A stretch of 64,000 nucleotides of DNA, from assembly GCF_047717795.1 (NCBI RefSeq), contig NZ_CP159808.1, positions 1,178,001-1,242,000 of the forward strand, in the 5' to 3' direction. Below, in pieces: positions 18,106-26,684 of the stretch. The DNA is from Marisalimonas sp016777705. GTDB lineage: Bacteria; Pseudomonadota; Alphaproteobacteria; Puniceispirillales; Marisalimonadaceae. Under the pieces are notes generated by a model that was not told where the DNA came from, did no database searches, and saw only the letters and a list, made by a program, of their open reading frames with translations. Position 1 is the stretch's first letter; each line of letters opens with the position of its first letter. A program made the position numbers and the translations under genes.

Positions 18106-18990
18106 TTACATTAACCTCTCTTCTCCTAAAACGGTAGTTCTTCTCATATCTCTTTTTTCTTTTAAATCGTCAAAGGCTCTGACTCTATGCATAGTTTGTC
18201 TATTATCCCAAATGACAAGATCATTTTGTGACCATTTATGAATATATTTAAACTTAATTTGAGTTGCGTACTCTATTAGGTCATCAATAAAACACATGGA
18301 ATCTGGTCTAATCCAGTCTCTAATTTTACCAATGTGACTAGAAAGAAAAATTACCTTTCTTCCAGTTATATTATTTATTCTAACAAGTGGTTGTTCAACT
18401 GGCGTAAAATTTTTAATTTCTTCAGAAGATAATTCTTTTACCATATCAAAACCTAACCTCTGACGAGAATAAATTAAAGAATGTTCACATACCATATCTT
18501 GTATTTTATTTTGAGTTAACTCATCAAGATTATCATATGCACTTCTCATATCTGCAAATTCTGTATTACCACCCTGTTCAGAAATATTTCTTGCAGACAA
18601 AAGTGAATATTTAGCAGGGATTACTTTAAATGAACTGTCAGTGTGCCATAATCGGTTACCTAAATTGAATATCCTTCTTGGATCATTTTGGTTAAATGGC
18701 TTATTGTTTTTATCTAAATTTGATACATCTGCTAAATCTGTAGACAACCTTCTATCTTTTGCTTTTGTAATGTTTGATGTTTTTCCTGAAGCTTCTATAT
18801 TTCCAAAATATTTAGTAAAACGAACTTGATCTTCATCATTAATATCTTGGTCTTTAAAAACAATTACAGAGTATTTGTTTATGGATAGATCTATTTCTTC
18901 TATCTGCTTACTATCTAGTTTTTGTCTTAAGTCAATATTTGACACAAAACCAACAAAATCTGGAAAAGCATCTCTGGTTTCAATCTTCAT
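18106..18990 (-). CDS. TauD/TfdA-family 2-oxoglutarate-dependent dioxygenase
   Basis: The 294-residue non-heme Fe(II) enzyme shows the facial triad H116-x-D118 (LWHTDSSFK) and distal H268 (QTMHRVRAF), with the 2-oxoglutarate-binding arginine near 284 (DMRRTTVLG). It hydroxylates or cleaves small acids such as taurine, sulfonates, phenoxyacids or carnitine precursors; the substrate cannot be told from sequence. Placement between metC and hypothetical genes gives no clear clue, though sulfur-compound use would fit. Signature and length match the TfdA branch well. Confidence 0.82.
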   Translation of the reverse strand: MKIETRDAFPDFVGFVSNIDLRQKLDSKQIEEIDLSINKYSVIVFKDQDINDEDQVRFTKYFGNIEASGKTSNITKAKDRRLSTDLADVSNLDKNNKPFNQNDPRRIFNLGNRLWHTDSSFKVIPAKYSLLSARNISEQGGNTEFADMRSAYDNLDELTQNKIQDMVCEHSLIYSRQRLGFDMVKELSSEEIKNFTPVEQPLVRINNITGRKVIFLSSHIGKIRDWIRPDSMCFIDDLIEYATQIKFKYIHKWSQNDLVIWDNRQTMHRVRAFDDLKEKRDMRRTTVLGEERLM

Positions 18991-19027
18991 AAAACCTCCA
19001 TATAAATTTTTCTAACAAAAAAAAATG

Positions 19028-19036
19028 TGATATAAT
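19028..19036 (+). promoter_or_regulatory. Extended -10 promoter for the hypothetical pair
   Basis: TGATATAAT (TGn immediately before a perfect TATAAT at 19031-19036) lies 45 bp before the ATG at 19082. No good -35 is seen, as is common for extended -10 promoters. Confidence 0.5.
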
Positions 19037-19081
19037 CATTGAACAAAAAATTAATTTTGTAAAATCAAAAGAGAAAAATAA

Positions 19082-19567
19082 ATGTTAATTTTAATAGTTA
19101 TTAAACCAGTTTTTTTAATCATTACATTTATAATGATTTTAAGTTTTCATTCTTTTGCAATAGACAATATGGAAGGAGCATGGTTTGAATGTGAATTTGC
19201 AGGAAAAACATCAAAACCCCTAGATGATTGCAAAATATTAGATAATGATGGTTTTATTTTTTCTAATAATAAGGCCACACATATTTCTGTTATTGATAGT
19301 CAAGAAATTAACTGTAAGAAAAATAAAGTTGGTCAGTGTTTTAAAAGTGATCTTGATTTTGTTACCGCAAGAAAAGGACGAGAAGATAGTGTTAAATTTG
19401 GTAATAGTAAGTTAATCTTATCTTTTTTAGGATGCAGCCAAGTTTTTCACCTTAAAGACAAATCAATTTATGTAGAAGCATCACCTGATAAAAAAAAATG
19501 TTTTTGGGCTGGTAAAAAAATATTTTATTTAAAAAAATTTGAAGGTGATTTAATATTAAAAAAATAA
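19082..19567 (+). CDS. Hypothetical exported protein
   Basis: Not recognised. The 161-residue product has a hydrophobic N-terminus (residues 2-25, IVIKPVFLIITFIMIL) ending FHSFA, likely a signal peptide. The mature part contains six cysteines (CEFAG, LDDCK, EINCKK, GQCFK, LGCSQ, KKCFW), suggesting disulfides in the periplasm. The GAWFECEFAGKT opening resembles small lipocalin-like or lysozyme-inhibitor-like beta-barrels in style only. A good extended -10 promoter lies upstream, and a membrane protein gene follows after 13 bp in the same orientation. Confidence 0.7.
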   Translation: MLILIVIKPVFLIITFIMILSFHSFAIDNMEGAWFECEFAGKTSKPLDDCKILDNDGFIFSNNKATHISVIDSQEINCKKNKVGQCFKSDLDFVTARKGREDSVKFGNSKLILSFLGCSQVFHLKDKSIYVEASPDKKKCFWAGKKIFYLKKFEGDLILKK

Positions 19568-19580
19568 TTTTGGGTCAACT

Positions 19581-20063
19581 ATGTATATTTTAAAACAAAC
19601 TAACATTCTTAAGTATGGATTAATTACTGTTGGCTTAATAATAAGTTTGTTTTGTTTTTACGTGATTGTGGGCTTTTTAGGGATTCAATACTTAATGGAA
19701 CCTTATCAATATGGAACTTTTTTTGCTTGGGTTATAATTTTATTTGGTATTTTTTATAGATTTACTTTTTTACTTTTAACCATTGGTGTGTTTTTCGGAG
19801 TTATCAATGTATTAGAATGGAATATATTTTTCGCTATTCTTTTTACTTTACCAAGTCTATTATTTATATTTCCTAAGCAAATACTTAGCTTTAAAATGAA
19901 AGGAAAAACTGAACACAAAACTCAGAGCAGCACTTTTAATAATGATACAGTTTCATCATCTCATCCTCAACACAATAAAAATAGATTTAAATCAAAGTCA
20001 CAAACGAATGAAGTTATTGACGGTGATTATGAAATCATAAAAGATAATAAAGATAACAAGTAA
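19581..20063 (+). CDS. Hypothetical membrane protein with polar C-terminal tail
   Basis: Not recognised. This 160-residue protein has about three to four membrane helices in residues 12-107, then a basic, Ser/Asn/His-rich tail of about 50 residues ending with VIDGDYEII. A short V-I-D-G-(D/E)-Y-E motif at the C-terminus recurs in small alphaproteobacterial membrane proteins and may be a docking tag; that is inference. It sits 13 bp after the exported hypothetical protein and probably shares its transcript. Confidence 0.65.
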   Translation: MYILKQTNILKYGLITVGLIISLFCFYVIVGFLGIQYLMEPYQYGTFFAWVIILFGIFYRFTFLLLTIGVFFGVINVLEWNIFFAILFTLPSLLFIFPKQILSFKMKGKTEHKTQSSTFNNDTVSSSHPQHNKNRFKSKSQTNEVIDGDYEIIKDNKDNK

Positions 20064-20074
20064 ATCTTAGTGTA

Positions 20075-20638
20075 TTAATCCCTGATTTTTAAATATTTGG
20101 ATTTTTTAGAAATCATATCATAAACAACCATTGCTCCACTAGATACTGATAACTCAGATATAGCTTGTACTACTACATAGTGAGTAACCATAAGATATGG
20201 GCCTTTATCAGACTTTAATGAATTTATTAATCTATTCAGTTCTTCTAATGTTTGGTCCCTATCAACATGACCTTCGTAAAAAGAATTTAAACCTTTATGA
20301 GAAATATAATCTCCTATATTTAAATAAAATGCAGTATCTTTGCATCTACACCAAAAACTAGAAAATATTTTAGTAAAAAAAATATCATTTTCTTTAAAAG
20401 AATTACCAATTATTCTACTTTGTTCTATTCCTCTTTTATCTAAATTTCGTTGTTTAGAGCAATCATTAAGATTAAAATTTTTTGGATCACCATATCCGGG
20501 TGCATGCGAATGTCTCATAAAAATGATTTTATTATCACTATTATTTTTAAATTCTTTTAAAGTTATATAATTTTCATTTGCATATAAATCAGTAGATATA
20601 ACAATTAAATATAGTAAGGTGAGTAAAGATTTTATCAT
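20075..20638 (-). CDS. Exported histidine phosphatase (SixA/PGM-like)
   Basis: The 187-residue protein begins with a signal peptide (LLTLLYLIVISTDLYA). The catalytic motif is IFMRHSHAPGYGDP (nucleophile His43; R-H-S in place of R-H-G), then CSKQRNLDKRGIEQSR, and the second His is in MVTHYVVVQA. This is a small group of exported branch 1 histidine phosphatases. Substrate unknown; likely a periplasmic phosphoester. It converges on the hypothetical membrane gene and is followed on the same strand upstream by an EamA exporter. Confidence 0.8.
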   Translation of the reverse strand: MIKSLLTLLYLIVISTDLYANENYITLKEFKNNSDNKIIFMRHSHAPGYGDPKNFNLNDCSKQRNLDKRGIEQSRIIGNSFKENDIFFTKIFSSFWCRCKDTAFYLNIGDYISHKGLNSFYEGHVDRDQTLEELNRLINSLKSDKGPYLMVTHYVVVQAISELSVSSGAMVVYDMISKKSKYLKIRD

Positions 20639-20679
20639 TTTTATAAATTACAATACATTTTGGTTTTAAAACTAAATTT

Positions 20680-21570
20680 TTATATTTTTTCTTTTATCAT
20701 AGATTCTCTTTTAATGATGATTAAAGAAGATATGATAATAATTGCAGTTCCAATAAAGAAAGTTGAAGATAACTCTTCATTAAAGAAGTAAACACCTGAT
20801 AAAATTCCAATAGGAACAGAAATATACCTCAGTGGTGCTAGCATACTAGCCGGAGCTAATTTTAAGCTATAAGCTAAACAAATTTGTTGAAAACTCGAAA
20901 TAAAGCCAATTACTAATAAGATTATAAATATCTCGTTATATTCAGGCCATTGAACTTTATTCAAAATACATATAATTAAGAAAAACACTGCACCAAAGAT
21001 ATTATACCATAATGCTGTAGTTGTGGGGTGATCAGTTTCACTTAATTTTCTTACAGACAGCGTCATTAATGCACCAAAAATTGGCGATAAAACACCTAAA
21101 ACAACACCATAATGAAACCAATTTTCAGAGAATGGATCTAGGATAATCAAAACTCCTAAAAAACCAATCAGAGCTATAATTCTTCTAAACCACCCTACTA
21201 CCTCTTTTATAAGAAATGGGGCAAGCAAAGTTATAAAAATTGGCATTGTCTGAAGCAAAGTTGTCATGAGACTAAGATCTATGAATTGAAGAGCTGCAAA
21301 AAGACACCCAAAAGAACCAAGCCCAGTGATTGTTCTAATGGCTAATCCAGATTTAGACACAATTACAAATGTATCTTTTTTCCGTTGAGAAAAACCTGTG
21401 ATTAACAAAAGAGGAACACAGAACAAATATCTAAAAAACAAAATCATAAATACTGACAAATTTGGTGATATTAACTTTACTAAACTAGCTATAGTAATAG
21501 TACAAATAACCTCAGTTATTGATAAGGAAATTCCTAAGACTGTATTTGAAATTTTAAAATTTGCTAACAT
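20680..21570 (-). CDS. EamA/DMT-superfamily transporter
   Basis: The 296-residue protein has ten hydrophobic segments in two similar halves, with FFRYLFCVPLL and LRYISVPIGILSG at equivalent places, typical of EamA permeases of the drug/metabolite transporter superfamily. A basic C-terminus (IIKRESMIKEK) fits the positive-inside rule. These are usually metabolite or amino-acid exporters; substrate unknown. It lies in the same direction as the phosphatase, 41 bp upstream. Confidence 0.82.
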   Translation of the reverse strand: MLANFKISNTVLGISLSITEVICTITIASLVKLISPNLSVFMILFFRYLFCVPLLLITGFSQRKKDTFVIVSKSGLAIRTITGLGSFGCLFAALQFIDLSLMTTLLQTMPIFITLLAPFLIKEVVGWFRRIIALIGFLGVLIILDPFSENWFHYGVVLGVLSPIFGALMTLSVRKLSETDHPTTTALWYNIFGAVFFLIICILNKVQWPEYNEIFIILLVIGFISSFQQICLAYSLKLAPASMLAPLRYISVPIGILSGVYFFNEELSSTFFIGTAIIIISSLIIIKRESMIKEKI

Positions 21571-21722
21571 ACATAATCAATCATTAAAAAAACTTATCAA
21601 TTCTTAAGTACTAAAAAAAACGTTAAAAGTATTTAATGCTTATTTTTAAATAAACAAAGCTATATATATATATAAATATTTTTGACATGCTCATTTAATT
21701 GATTTTAAAACTTCTATTAATA

Positions 21723-21799
21723 TGGTCGGGCCAGCGGGATTTGAACCCACGACCTTCCGCCCCCCAGACGGACGCGCTACCAAGCTGCGCTATGGCCCG
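21723..21799 (-). tRNA. tRNA-Pro (anticodon GGG)
   Basis: A 77-nt cloverleaf on the minus strand: acceptor CGGGCCA/TGGCCCG, D-arm GCGC-AGCTTGGTA-GCGC, anticodon stem TCCGT/GCGGA around CTGGGGG (anticodon GGG), T-loop TTCAAAT, discriminator A and encoded CCA. It lies 141 bp downstream of tRNA-Val on the same strand. Confidence 0.94.
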
Positions 21800-21940
21800 A
21801 AATAAAATTTTATTCTTAATTTATATTCTAGATAATAAAAATAAATATTATAAGATGTATAATCAATATATTTTGTAATAAGAGTAAAGATAGAATATTT
21901 GGGCAAAGCAATTTTTAAAAAAATTTAATTTTAATAGAAA

Positions 21941-22015
21941 TGGTGGGACTAACTGGGATTGAACCAGTGACCCCTTCGATGTCAACGAAGTGCTCTCCCG
22001 CTGAGCTATAGTCCC
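21941..22015 (-). tRNA. tRNA-Val (anticodon GAC)
   Basis: A 75-nt cloverleaf on the minus strand: acceptor GGGACTA/TAGTCCC, anticodon stem CTTCG/CGAAG with loop TTGACAT (GAC), T-arm ACTGG-TTCAATC-CCAGT, discriminator A, encoded CCA. Confidence 0.95.
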
Positions 22016-22111
22016 ACAGTAACTAAATGGCTTAAAACAAAGACTTTAAACACACGAGTTACATGTATATATATATAATTGTTTCTGTTAATCAACGATT
22101 TTTGTTAAAAA

Positions 22112-22140
22112 GTGTGACTGGAGTGTGACTAGGGTGTGAC
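22112..22140 (+). repeat. Three GTGTGAC repeats with 11-bp period
   Basis: GTGTGAC occurs at 22112-22118, 22123-22129 and 22134-22140, each exactly 11 bp from the next, with a shared flank (A/G)GTGTGACT. The phase places all copies on one DNA face. It lies 97 bp upstream of tRNA-Val and 83 bp downstream of the thioesterase stop. Function unknown; possibly a protein-binding array. Confidence 0.7.
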
Positions 22141-22222
22141 AGAAATTATCACCTAAAGATATACGTGAATTTATGTTTGTTGAGGTTAACTTAAGAAAAA
22201 ATGACAGTAAATAAATATAGAT

Positions 22223-22660
22223 TTATAAACCTACAAATATTGTATCTAGTGTTTTTTTAAATTCATAATTAAGAGGCATAGGATTATTTGTTTTTCTATC
22301 TACATAAACGTGTACAAAAAATCCATCTGCAGCTGAAATCTGTTCTTTTTCTTTAAATAACCCTACTTCATACCTAACAGAACTAATACCAATTTTTGTT
22401 ACTCTTATTCCTGCATCTATATCTTCTGGATATTGAAAAGAAGAAAAATAGTTACAGCCAGATTCAACAATCAAACCAATATTTTTTCCATATTTAATAT
22501 CAATTAAATTATTTTTAATTAGCCATTTATTAACAGCCGTATCAAATAATGCGTAATAAATGATATTATTCATATGACCATAAATATCATTGTCATTCCA
22601 TCTTGTACTAAGTTTAGTAAAAAAATTATAATCACTTCTATTTGAAGGCTCTTTTTTCAA
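22223..22660 (-). CDS. Acyl-CoA thioesterase (4HBT/FadM-like hotdog)
   Basis: The 145-residue single hotdog domain has the family motif RWNDNDIYGHMNNIIYYALFD (first part quoted), with the catalytic Asp in ND-x-x-GH-x-N. It follows the pattern of 4-hydroxybenzoyl-CoA/YbgC/FadM thioesterases that cleave acyl-CoA in the cytosol. Substrate unknown. It starts 1 bp after the aminotransferase stop on the same strand, so the pair is one operon. Confidence 0.85.
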   Translation of the reverse strand: MKKEPSNRSDYNFFTKLSTRWNDNDIYGHMNNIIYYALFDTAVNKWLIKNNLIDIKYGKNIGLIVESGCNYFSSFQYPEDIDAGIRVTKIGISSVRYEVGLFKEKEQISAADGFFVHVYVDRKTNNPMPLNYEFKKTLDTIFVGL

Positions 22661-22661
22661 T

Positions 22662-23879
22662 TTAATTTCCTTTATGACGAAATTCTTCTAAAGAACAAAT
22701 TTTAGAAGAGATAAAATCAATTTTATTTTCAGGTAAAGATGCAATATTTATACGACCATCTGGCATTAAATATATTCCATTTTCTTTCCTCAATGTCATT
22801 ATACCTTCTTGAGATATTGGCAAAAGAGAAAACATTCCATTTTGGACTTTCAAAAAACTAAAGAAATCTGTTTGTTGTTGTTCTTGGAGTGAATTTGCCA
22901 ACTTATTTCGAAGAGATACTATTCTTTCCTGCATAGACCTGATTTCAACAAGCCAGTCATATTTTAAATTTTTATCTTCTAATATAATATTAATAGTTTC
23001 AGCAGCATGGTCAGGTGGATGAAAATAAAGCTCACGAGCGATTTCACTCAACATCGTTTCTAAAGAATTACTTTTAACTTTTCCTGCATCTGTAATAACT
23101 GCAATCAAACCACAACGATCTCTGTAAACACCAAATGTTTTACTTGAAGAAACAGTGATTATGACTTCAGGTACAATTTGAACTAATTTTCTAATTCCAA
23201 GCACATCTTCCTCAACACCTATTCCAAGGCCTTGATAAACTAAGTCGATAAAGGGCAATATTCCTTGTTTAAGACATATGTTTGCTACTTGTTCCCATTG
23301 ATCTACCGTTAAATCTGCGCCTGTTGGATTATGACAACATCCGTGCAATAATATTGAATCGCCTGATTTTAATTTTTTTAAATCGTAAATCATATTGTCA
23401 AAATCTAAAAAGTTATTCTCTTGATTGTAATAATTATAATTTATGACTTTTAATCCAGATTTTTTAAACATAAATGGTTGTTGACCCCATGTAGGGTTAG
23501 GAATAGATATTAATTTATTTTGTAAATTATTTTTAATCAATTCACCGGCTATGCGTAATCCAGAACCAGCTCCAGGTATTTGAATACTGCCGATTTTATC
23601 TCCACGCTCATCAATAATAGCCTTTCCAAGAACTAAATCTAAAATATTTTTACAATATTTACTATTTCCTGCAGGTGTCTTGTAAGACTTGCTTGATTCA
23701 ACTTCGAATAAAAGTTTTTCAGCAGTCTTAACAGATTTAAAAACTGGAGCTAATCCATTCTCATCTCTATAAATACCAATTCCTAAGTCAATTTTAGAGG
23801 TTCTTTCATCCCTTTCTAATTCTATAAACATTTGCCTAGTACTATCAAGTGAAGGCTTGGCGATATCAAAAAATCTCAT
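22662..23879 (-). CDS. Aspartate/aromatic aminotransferase (class I, AspC/TyrB type)
   Basis: The 405-residue fold-type I PLP enzyme has LGIGIYRDENG near the start, the HGCCHNPTGADLT block, and the PLP lysine in SSSKTFGVYRDRCG. The wording (HxxxHNPTG, SxxSKxFGLYxERxG) is subgroup I-alpha, the enterobacterial AspC/TyrB kind. It exchanges amino groups between aspartate or aromatic amino acids and 2-oxoglutarate. Specificity between Asp and aromatic cannot be set here. It is divergent from the N-formylglutamate amidohydrolase-like gene. Confidence 0.88.
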   Translation of the reverse strand: MRFFDIAKPSLDSTRQMFIELERDERTSKIDLGIGIYRDENGLAPVFKSVKTAEKLLFEVESSKSYKTPAGNSKYCKNILDLVLGKAIIDERGDKIGSIQIPGAGSGLRIAGELIKNNLQNKLISIPNPTWGQQPFMFKKSGLKVINYNYYNQENNFLDFDNMIYDLKKLKSGDSILLHGCCHNPTGADLTVDQWEQVANICLKQGILPFIDLVYQGLGIGVEEDVLGIRKLVQIVPEVIITVSSSKTFGVYRDRCGLIAVITDAGKVKSNSLETMLSEIARELYFHPPDHAAETINIILEDKNLKYDWLVEIRSMQERIVSLRNKLANSLQEQQQTDFFSFLKVQNGMFSLLPISQEGIMTLRKENGIYLMPDGRINIASLPENKIDFISSKICSLEEFRHKGN

Positions 23880-23971
23880 AACATAACTTTCAAAAAAACA
23901 AATATATGATTAATAATAGGTTTAAATAATAAATTAAAAAAGACAAACCAATTTTTTATAAGAAATTAATT

Positions 23972-24799
23972 ATGTTAAAAGAGTTAATTAGAAAAAATCC
24001 AGATACCCCAATTCTTATAACAGTACCTCATGCAGGAGATATTTATCCAGATTTATTTATTAAACATTTAAAAGTGAATTTATGTGAAGTTAGACGAATA
24101 GAGGATTATCAATCTAATAAGATACTGGGTAAGATTGATGAACAAATGGCCGATATAATAATCGCTCAATGCTCCAGAGCAGTAGTAGACTTAAATCGTT
24201 CAAGGAATGCTATAGATTATACTATGTTTTCTCAAGTTTTTGAACATGAACCTGTGTCTGAAAAACAAATGATAAAATACGGATTAGGGGTTTTTCCAAA
24301 TAAAATTTTTGGAAAAACTATTTTAAAAACTCCTCTTCCAGTTTCATATGCAACTCATATGTTAGAAAATTATTATGACCCTTTCCATAAATCATTACAT
24401 AAACAAATCATGTATCTTTATAACATCTTTGGATTTTGTTATCATATTGACCTTCATACTATGCCTTCAAAAGCTTTGTTAAATTTCAAAAAAGAGCCTG
24501 ATATTGTTTTAGGTGATAATTTTGGAAAAAGTTGTTCTATAGGGCTTTCTAATTATTTTCAAAATGTTTTTAAAGAAAATGGTTTCACCGTAGAACTAAA
24601 CAATCCATATGCAGGCGGTTTTATTACTAGAAATTATGGAAACCCATCTAAAGGTGTTCACACGATCCAAATTGAGATTAATAGAAAAATATATATGGAC
24701 GAGAATAAACTTTCTTTAAAAAATATAAAAATACTTCAAGAAATATTTGCTAAAATATTTAATAATTTGAAACTTTCTGAAAAAATAGCGGCAGAGTAA
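23972..24799 (+). CDS. N-formylglutamate amidohydrolase family protein
   Basis: The 275-residue protein has the FGase family blocks VPHAGDIYP near residue 20, VVDLNRSRNAIDYT, IDLHTMPS and a late IEINRKIYMDEN. The His and Asp/Glu residues in HAG, DLH and IEINR are the usual metal and substrate ligands. HutG-type members release formate from N-formylglutamate at the end of histidine breakdown; other members act on different N-acyl amino acids. No other hut gene is in view, so the exact substrate is unproven. Confidence 0.8.
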   Translation: MLKELIRKNPDTPILITVPHAGDIYPDLFIKHLKVNLCEVRRIEDYQSNKILGKIDEQMADIIIAQCSRAVVDLNRSRNAIDYTMFSQVFEHEPVSEKQMIKYGLGVFPNKIFGKTILKTPLPVSYATHMLENYYDPFHKSLHKQIMYLYNIFGFCYHIDLHTMPSKALLNFKKEPDIVLGDNFGKSCSIGLSNYFQNVFKENGFTVELNNPYAGGFITRNYGNPSKGVHTIQIEINRKIYMDENKLSLKNIKILQEIFAKIFNNLKLSEKIAAE

Positions 24800-24802
24800 A
24801 AT

Positions 24803-26617
24803 TTATAACAATCTTTCCATATGCAGTAGTTTTTTTATTTTTTTACTAATAACCAAAGGCTCATTTAAAATTGTCTTAACTAAAAGTTCAGCGTAATAAG
24901 GTGCATAAACAAAACCCCATGCTCCCATACCACCTAGAGCATATATATTCTCTGATTTTTCACTTCCAATTGAGTTTAAAGAACCAAAAAAAGGAACTCT
25001 ATCTTTAGTGCTGGCTCTTACGCTCACTCTATATTGATTTTCAAAATTATTAGGGTCCCATAAGTTTTTTAAAAAATTTGGAATAGAATTTAAATTACTT
25101 ATATAATCGCTTTGATGGAAATCAGTTTTAATGTCCCTATGAAAAGATGCTCCTACTTGATGATAACCCTTAAAAGATTGAGAAATAAAATGACCATAAC
25201 TAAAATTAATTTTTAAATTAGAAGTTAAATTTGATTTCTTTATATAATTAACTTGTCCTGAAGTTGGAATAATAGGAATTTTGTTATTTAGGCTTAACAT
25301 TTCATACCCATTAGCCCACACTATTGTTTTGGCTTTTAAAACATTACCACGATCATCTACAATATCTTTAAGTCCATCTTTGTTTGCTAATATTTTTTTA
25401 ACATTAAATTTTGGAAAAAAACTTGTTTCTTTTACTAAGTTTTTTATAAATTTAATATTATCTACAACTCCTGAAGATTGCATATGTAAACAATTAGTAT
25501 TTTTTAAAGCTTCTATATTATAATTACCATCTTGTATTAAATCCAAGGGCCAATTGTTTTGTAAAAGCTTTTTAAACTTATAGATTTCTCTTTCTCGTGA
25601 GGGTAATAATATAAGACCATTCGACACTGGAGTAGCCTTTAATTGACTTGCTAGTTTCCTTGAAAAGGAAAAAGCTTCTAATGATATCAAGCCATAAGGT
25701 GAATTATCTAAAGTTAATTTCGGCATTTGAAGCGCTACTTTATTGCCACTTGCACCACAAGAAAGAGAAGAAGCTTTATCAATTAAAAAGCATTCAATAT
25801 TTCTCTTTCTTAAAGCGTATATTAGAGAAGCTCCGGAAATGCCCGCTCCGATAACAGCAACAGGACCAATATTATTAAGAGCGTAAGATTTGAATTTTAT
25901 CTTATCGGGTTGTTCATTTTTAACTGCAAAAAGAATTTCCTTTTTCTTTCCAATTCCTTGTGTTTTTGAAACACAAAACCCATTTTTTTGTAACCCTCGC
26001 CTAACATATCCTGCAACAGTAAAAGTAGATAAAGAACCTCTCCAGTTTGTATGTTTATATATTTCTTTAAAAAGTTTTTCGGCCCAAGCACTTGGATTTT
26101 TTTTTGGAGAAAAACCGTCCAAATACCATGTGTCGGCTTTAAAATTAAAATTACTTAATGATAAAAAATCATCATAAATTAATACTAATTTTACATTACC
26201 AAGTTCAAAAAATATTTGATGGGTACTTTGATAGGTTTGTGGTATTTTGTTTATAAAGAGTTTGGATAAATCACTTAAATTATAATTATAAAATAATTTA
26301 TGGACCCTTATCAATTCTGTTTTGGACAAAGGTGCATTTTCAAAGCTAATATAAGTAAGAGAAGAATTTGGCTTTCTTGTTTTAAGCCATAACTGCCAAG
26401 TTAACAAAAAATTTAATCCAGTGCCAAAACCTAATTCAGCAATGGTAAATATATCACTTTTTTTGAACTTCATTGCTAAACTATTAGTCTTTAAGTAAAC
26501 ATGATCACTTTCTTGCATACCATTAGCTTTATCAAAATAAATATCGTTATAAAGCTTTGAATAAACACCTAATTTTGAAGATATTGATAATTTTGATTTC
26601 TTTAAATAATTTTTCAT
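24803..26617 (-). CDS. mnmC: Bifunctional tRNA wobble-uridine enzyme MnmC
   Basis: This 604-residue protein has two domains. Residues 1-235 are the methyltransferase (MnmD) with AELGFGTGLNFLLTW and WYLDGFSPKKNPSAW. From about 245 an FAD-dependent oxidoreductase follows with PVAVIGAGISGASLIYAL and the C-terminal YALGGMGAWGFVYAP. It converts cmnm5(s2)U34 to nm5 and then mnm5(s2)U34 in tRNAs for Lys, Glu, Gln and others. Length and order fit full MnmC. With SelD and MnmH at 4785-8042 it completes the mnm5se2U route. Confidence 0.93.
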   Translation of the reverse strand: MKNYLKKSKLSISSKLGVYSKLYNDIYFDKANGMQESDHVYLKTNSLAMKFKKSDIFTIAELGFGTGLNFLLTWQLWLKTRKPNSSLTYISFENAPLSKTELIRVHKLFYNYNLSDLSKLFINKIPQTYQSTHQIFFELGNVKLVLIYDDFLSLSNFNFKADTWYLDGFSPKKNPSAWAEKLFKEIYKHTNWRGSLSTFTVAGYVRRGLQKNGFCVSKTQGIGKKKEILFAVKNEQPDKIKFKSYALNNIGPVAVIGAGISGASLIYALRKRNIECFLIDKASSLSCGASGNKVALQMPKLTLDNSPYGLISLEAFSFSRKLASQLKATPVSNGLILLPSREREIYKFKKLLQNNWPLDLIQDGNYNIEALKNTNCLHMQSSGVVDNIKFIKNLVKETSFFPKFNVKKILANKDGLKDIVDDRGNVLKAKTIVWANGYEMLSLNNKIPIIPTSGQVNYIKKSNLTSNLKINFSYGHFISQSFKGYHQVGASFHRDIKTDFHQSDYISNLNSIPNFLKNLWDPNNFENQYRVSVRASTKDRVPFFGSLNSIGSEKSENIYALGGMGAWGFVYAPYYAELLVKTILNEPLVISKKIKKLLHMERLL

Positions 26618-26684
26618 TTTATATCTTTATCAATTAATATAAATTATTTAAACAAAATCATAATTAAAATTTTGAGGAATACAC

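Noticed and set aside
21687..21720. TTGACA on the plus strand before tRNA-Pro
   Set aside because: The neighbouring tRNA genes are on the minus strand, and no plus-strand gene follows; a chance match in AT-rich DNA.
21661..22078. TA dinucleotide runs near 21661-21673 and 22066-22077
   Set aside because: Ordinary for this base composition; no sign of an origin or recombination site.
22112..22140. Arm-type integrase sites of a tRNA-inserted element
   Set aside because: The repeats are on the 5' side of tRNA-Val, while insertions use the 3' end; no integrase or tRNA fragment was found.
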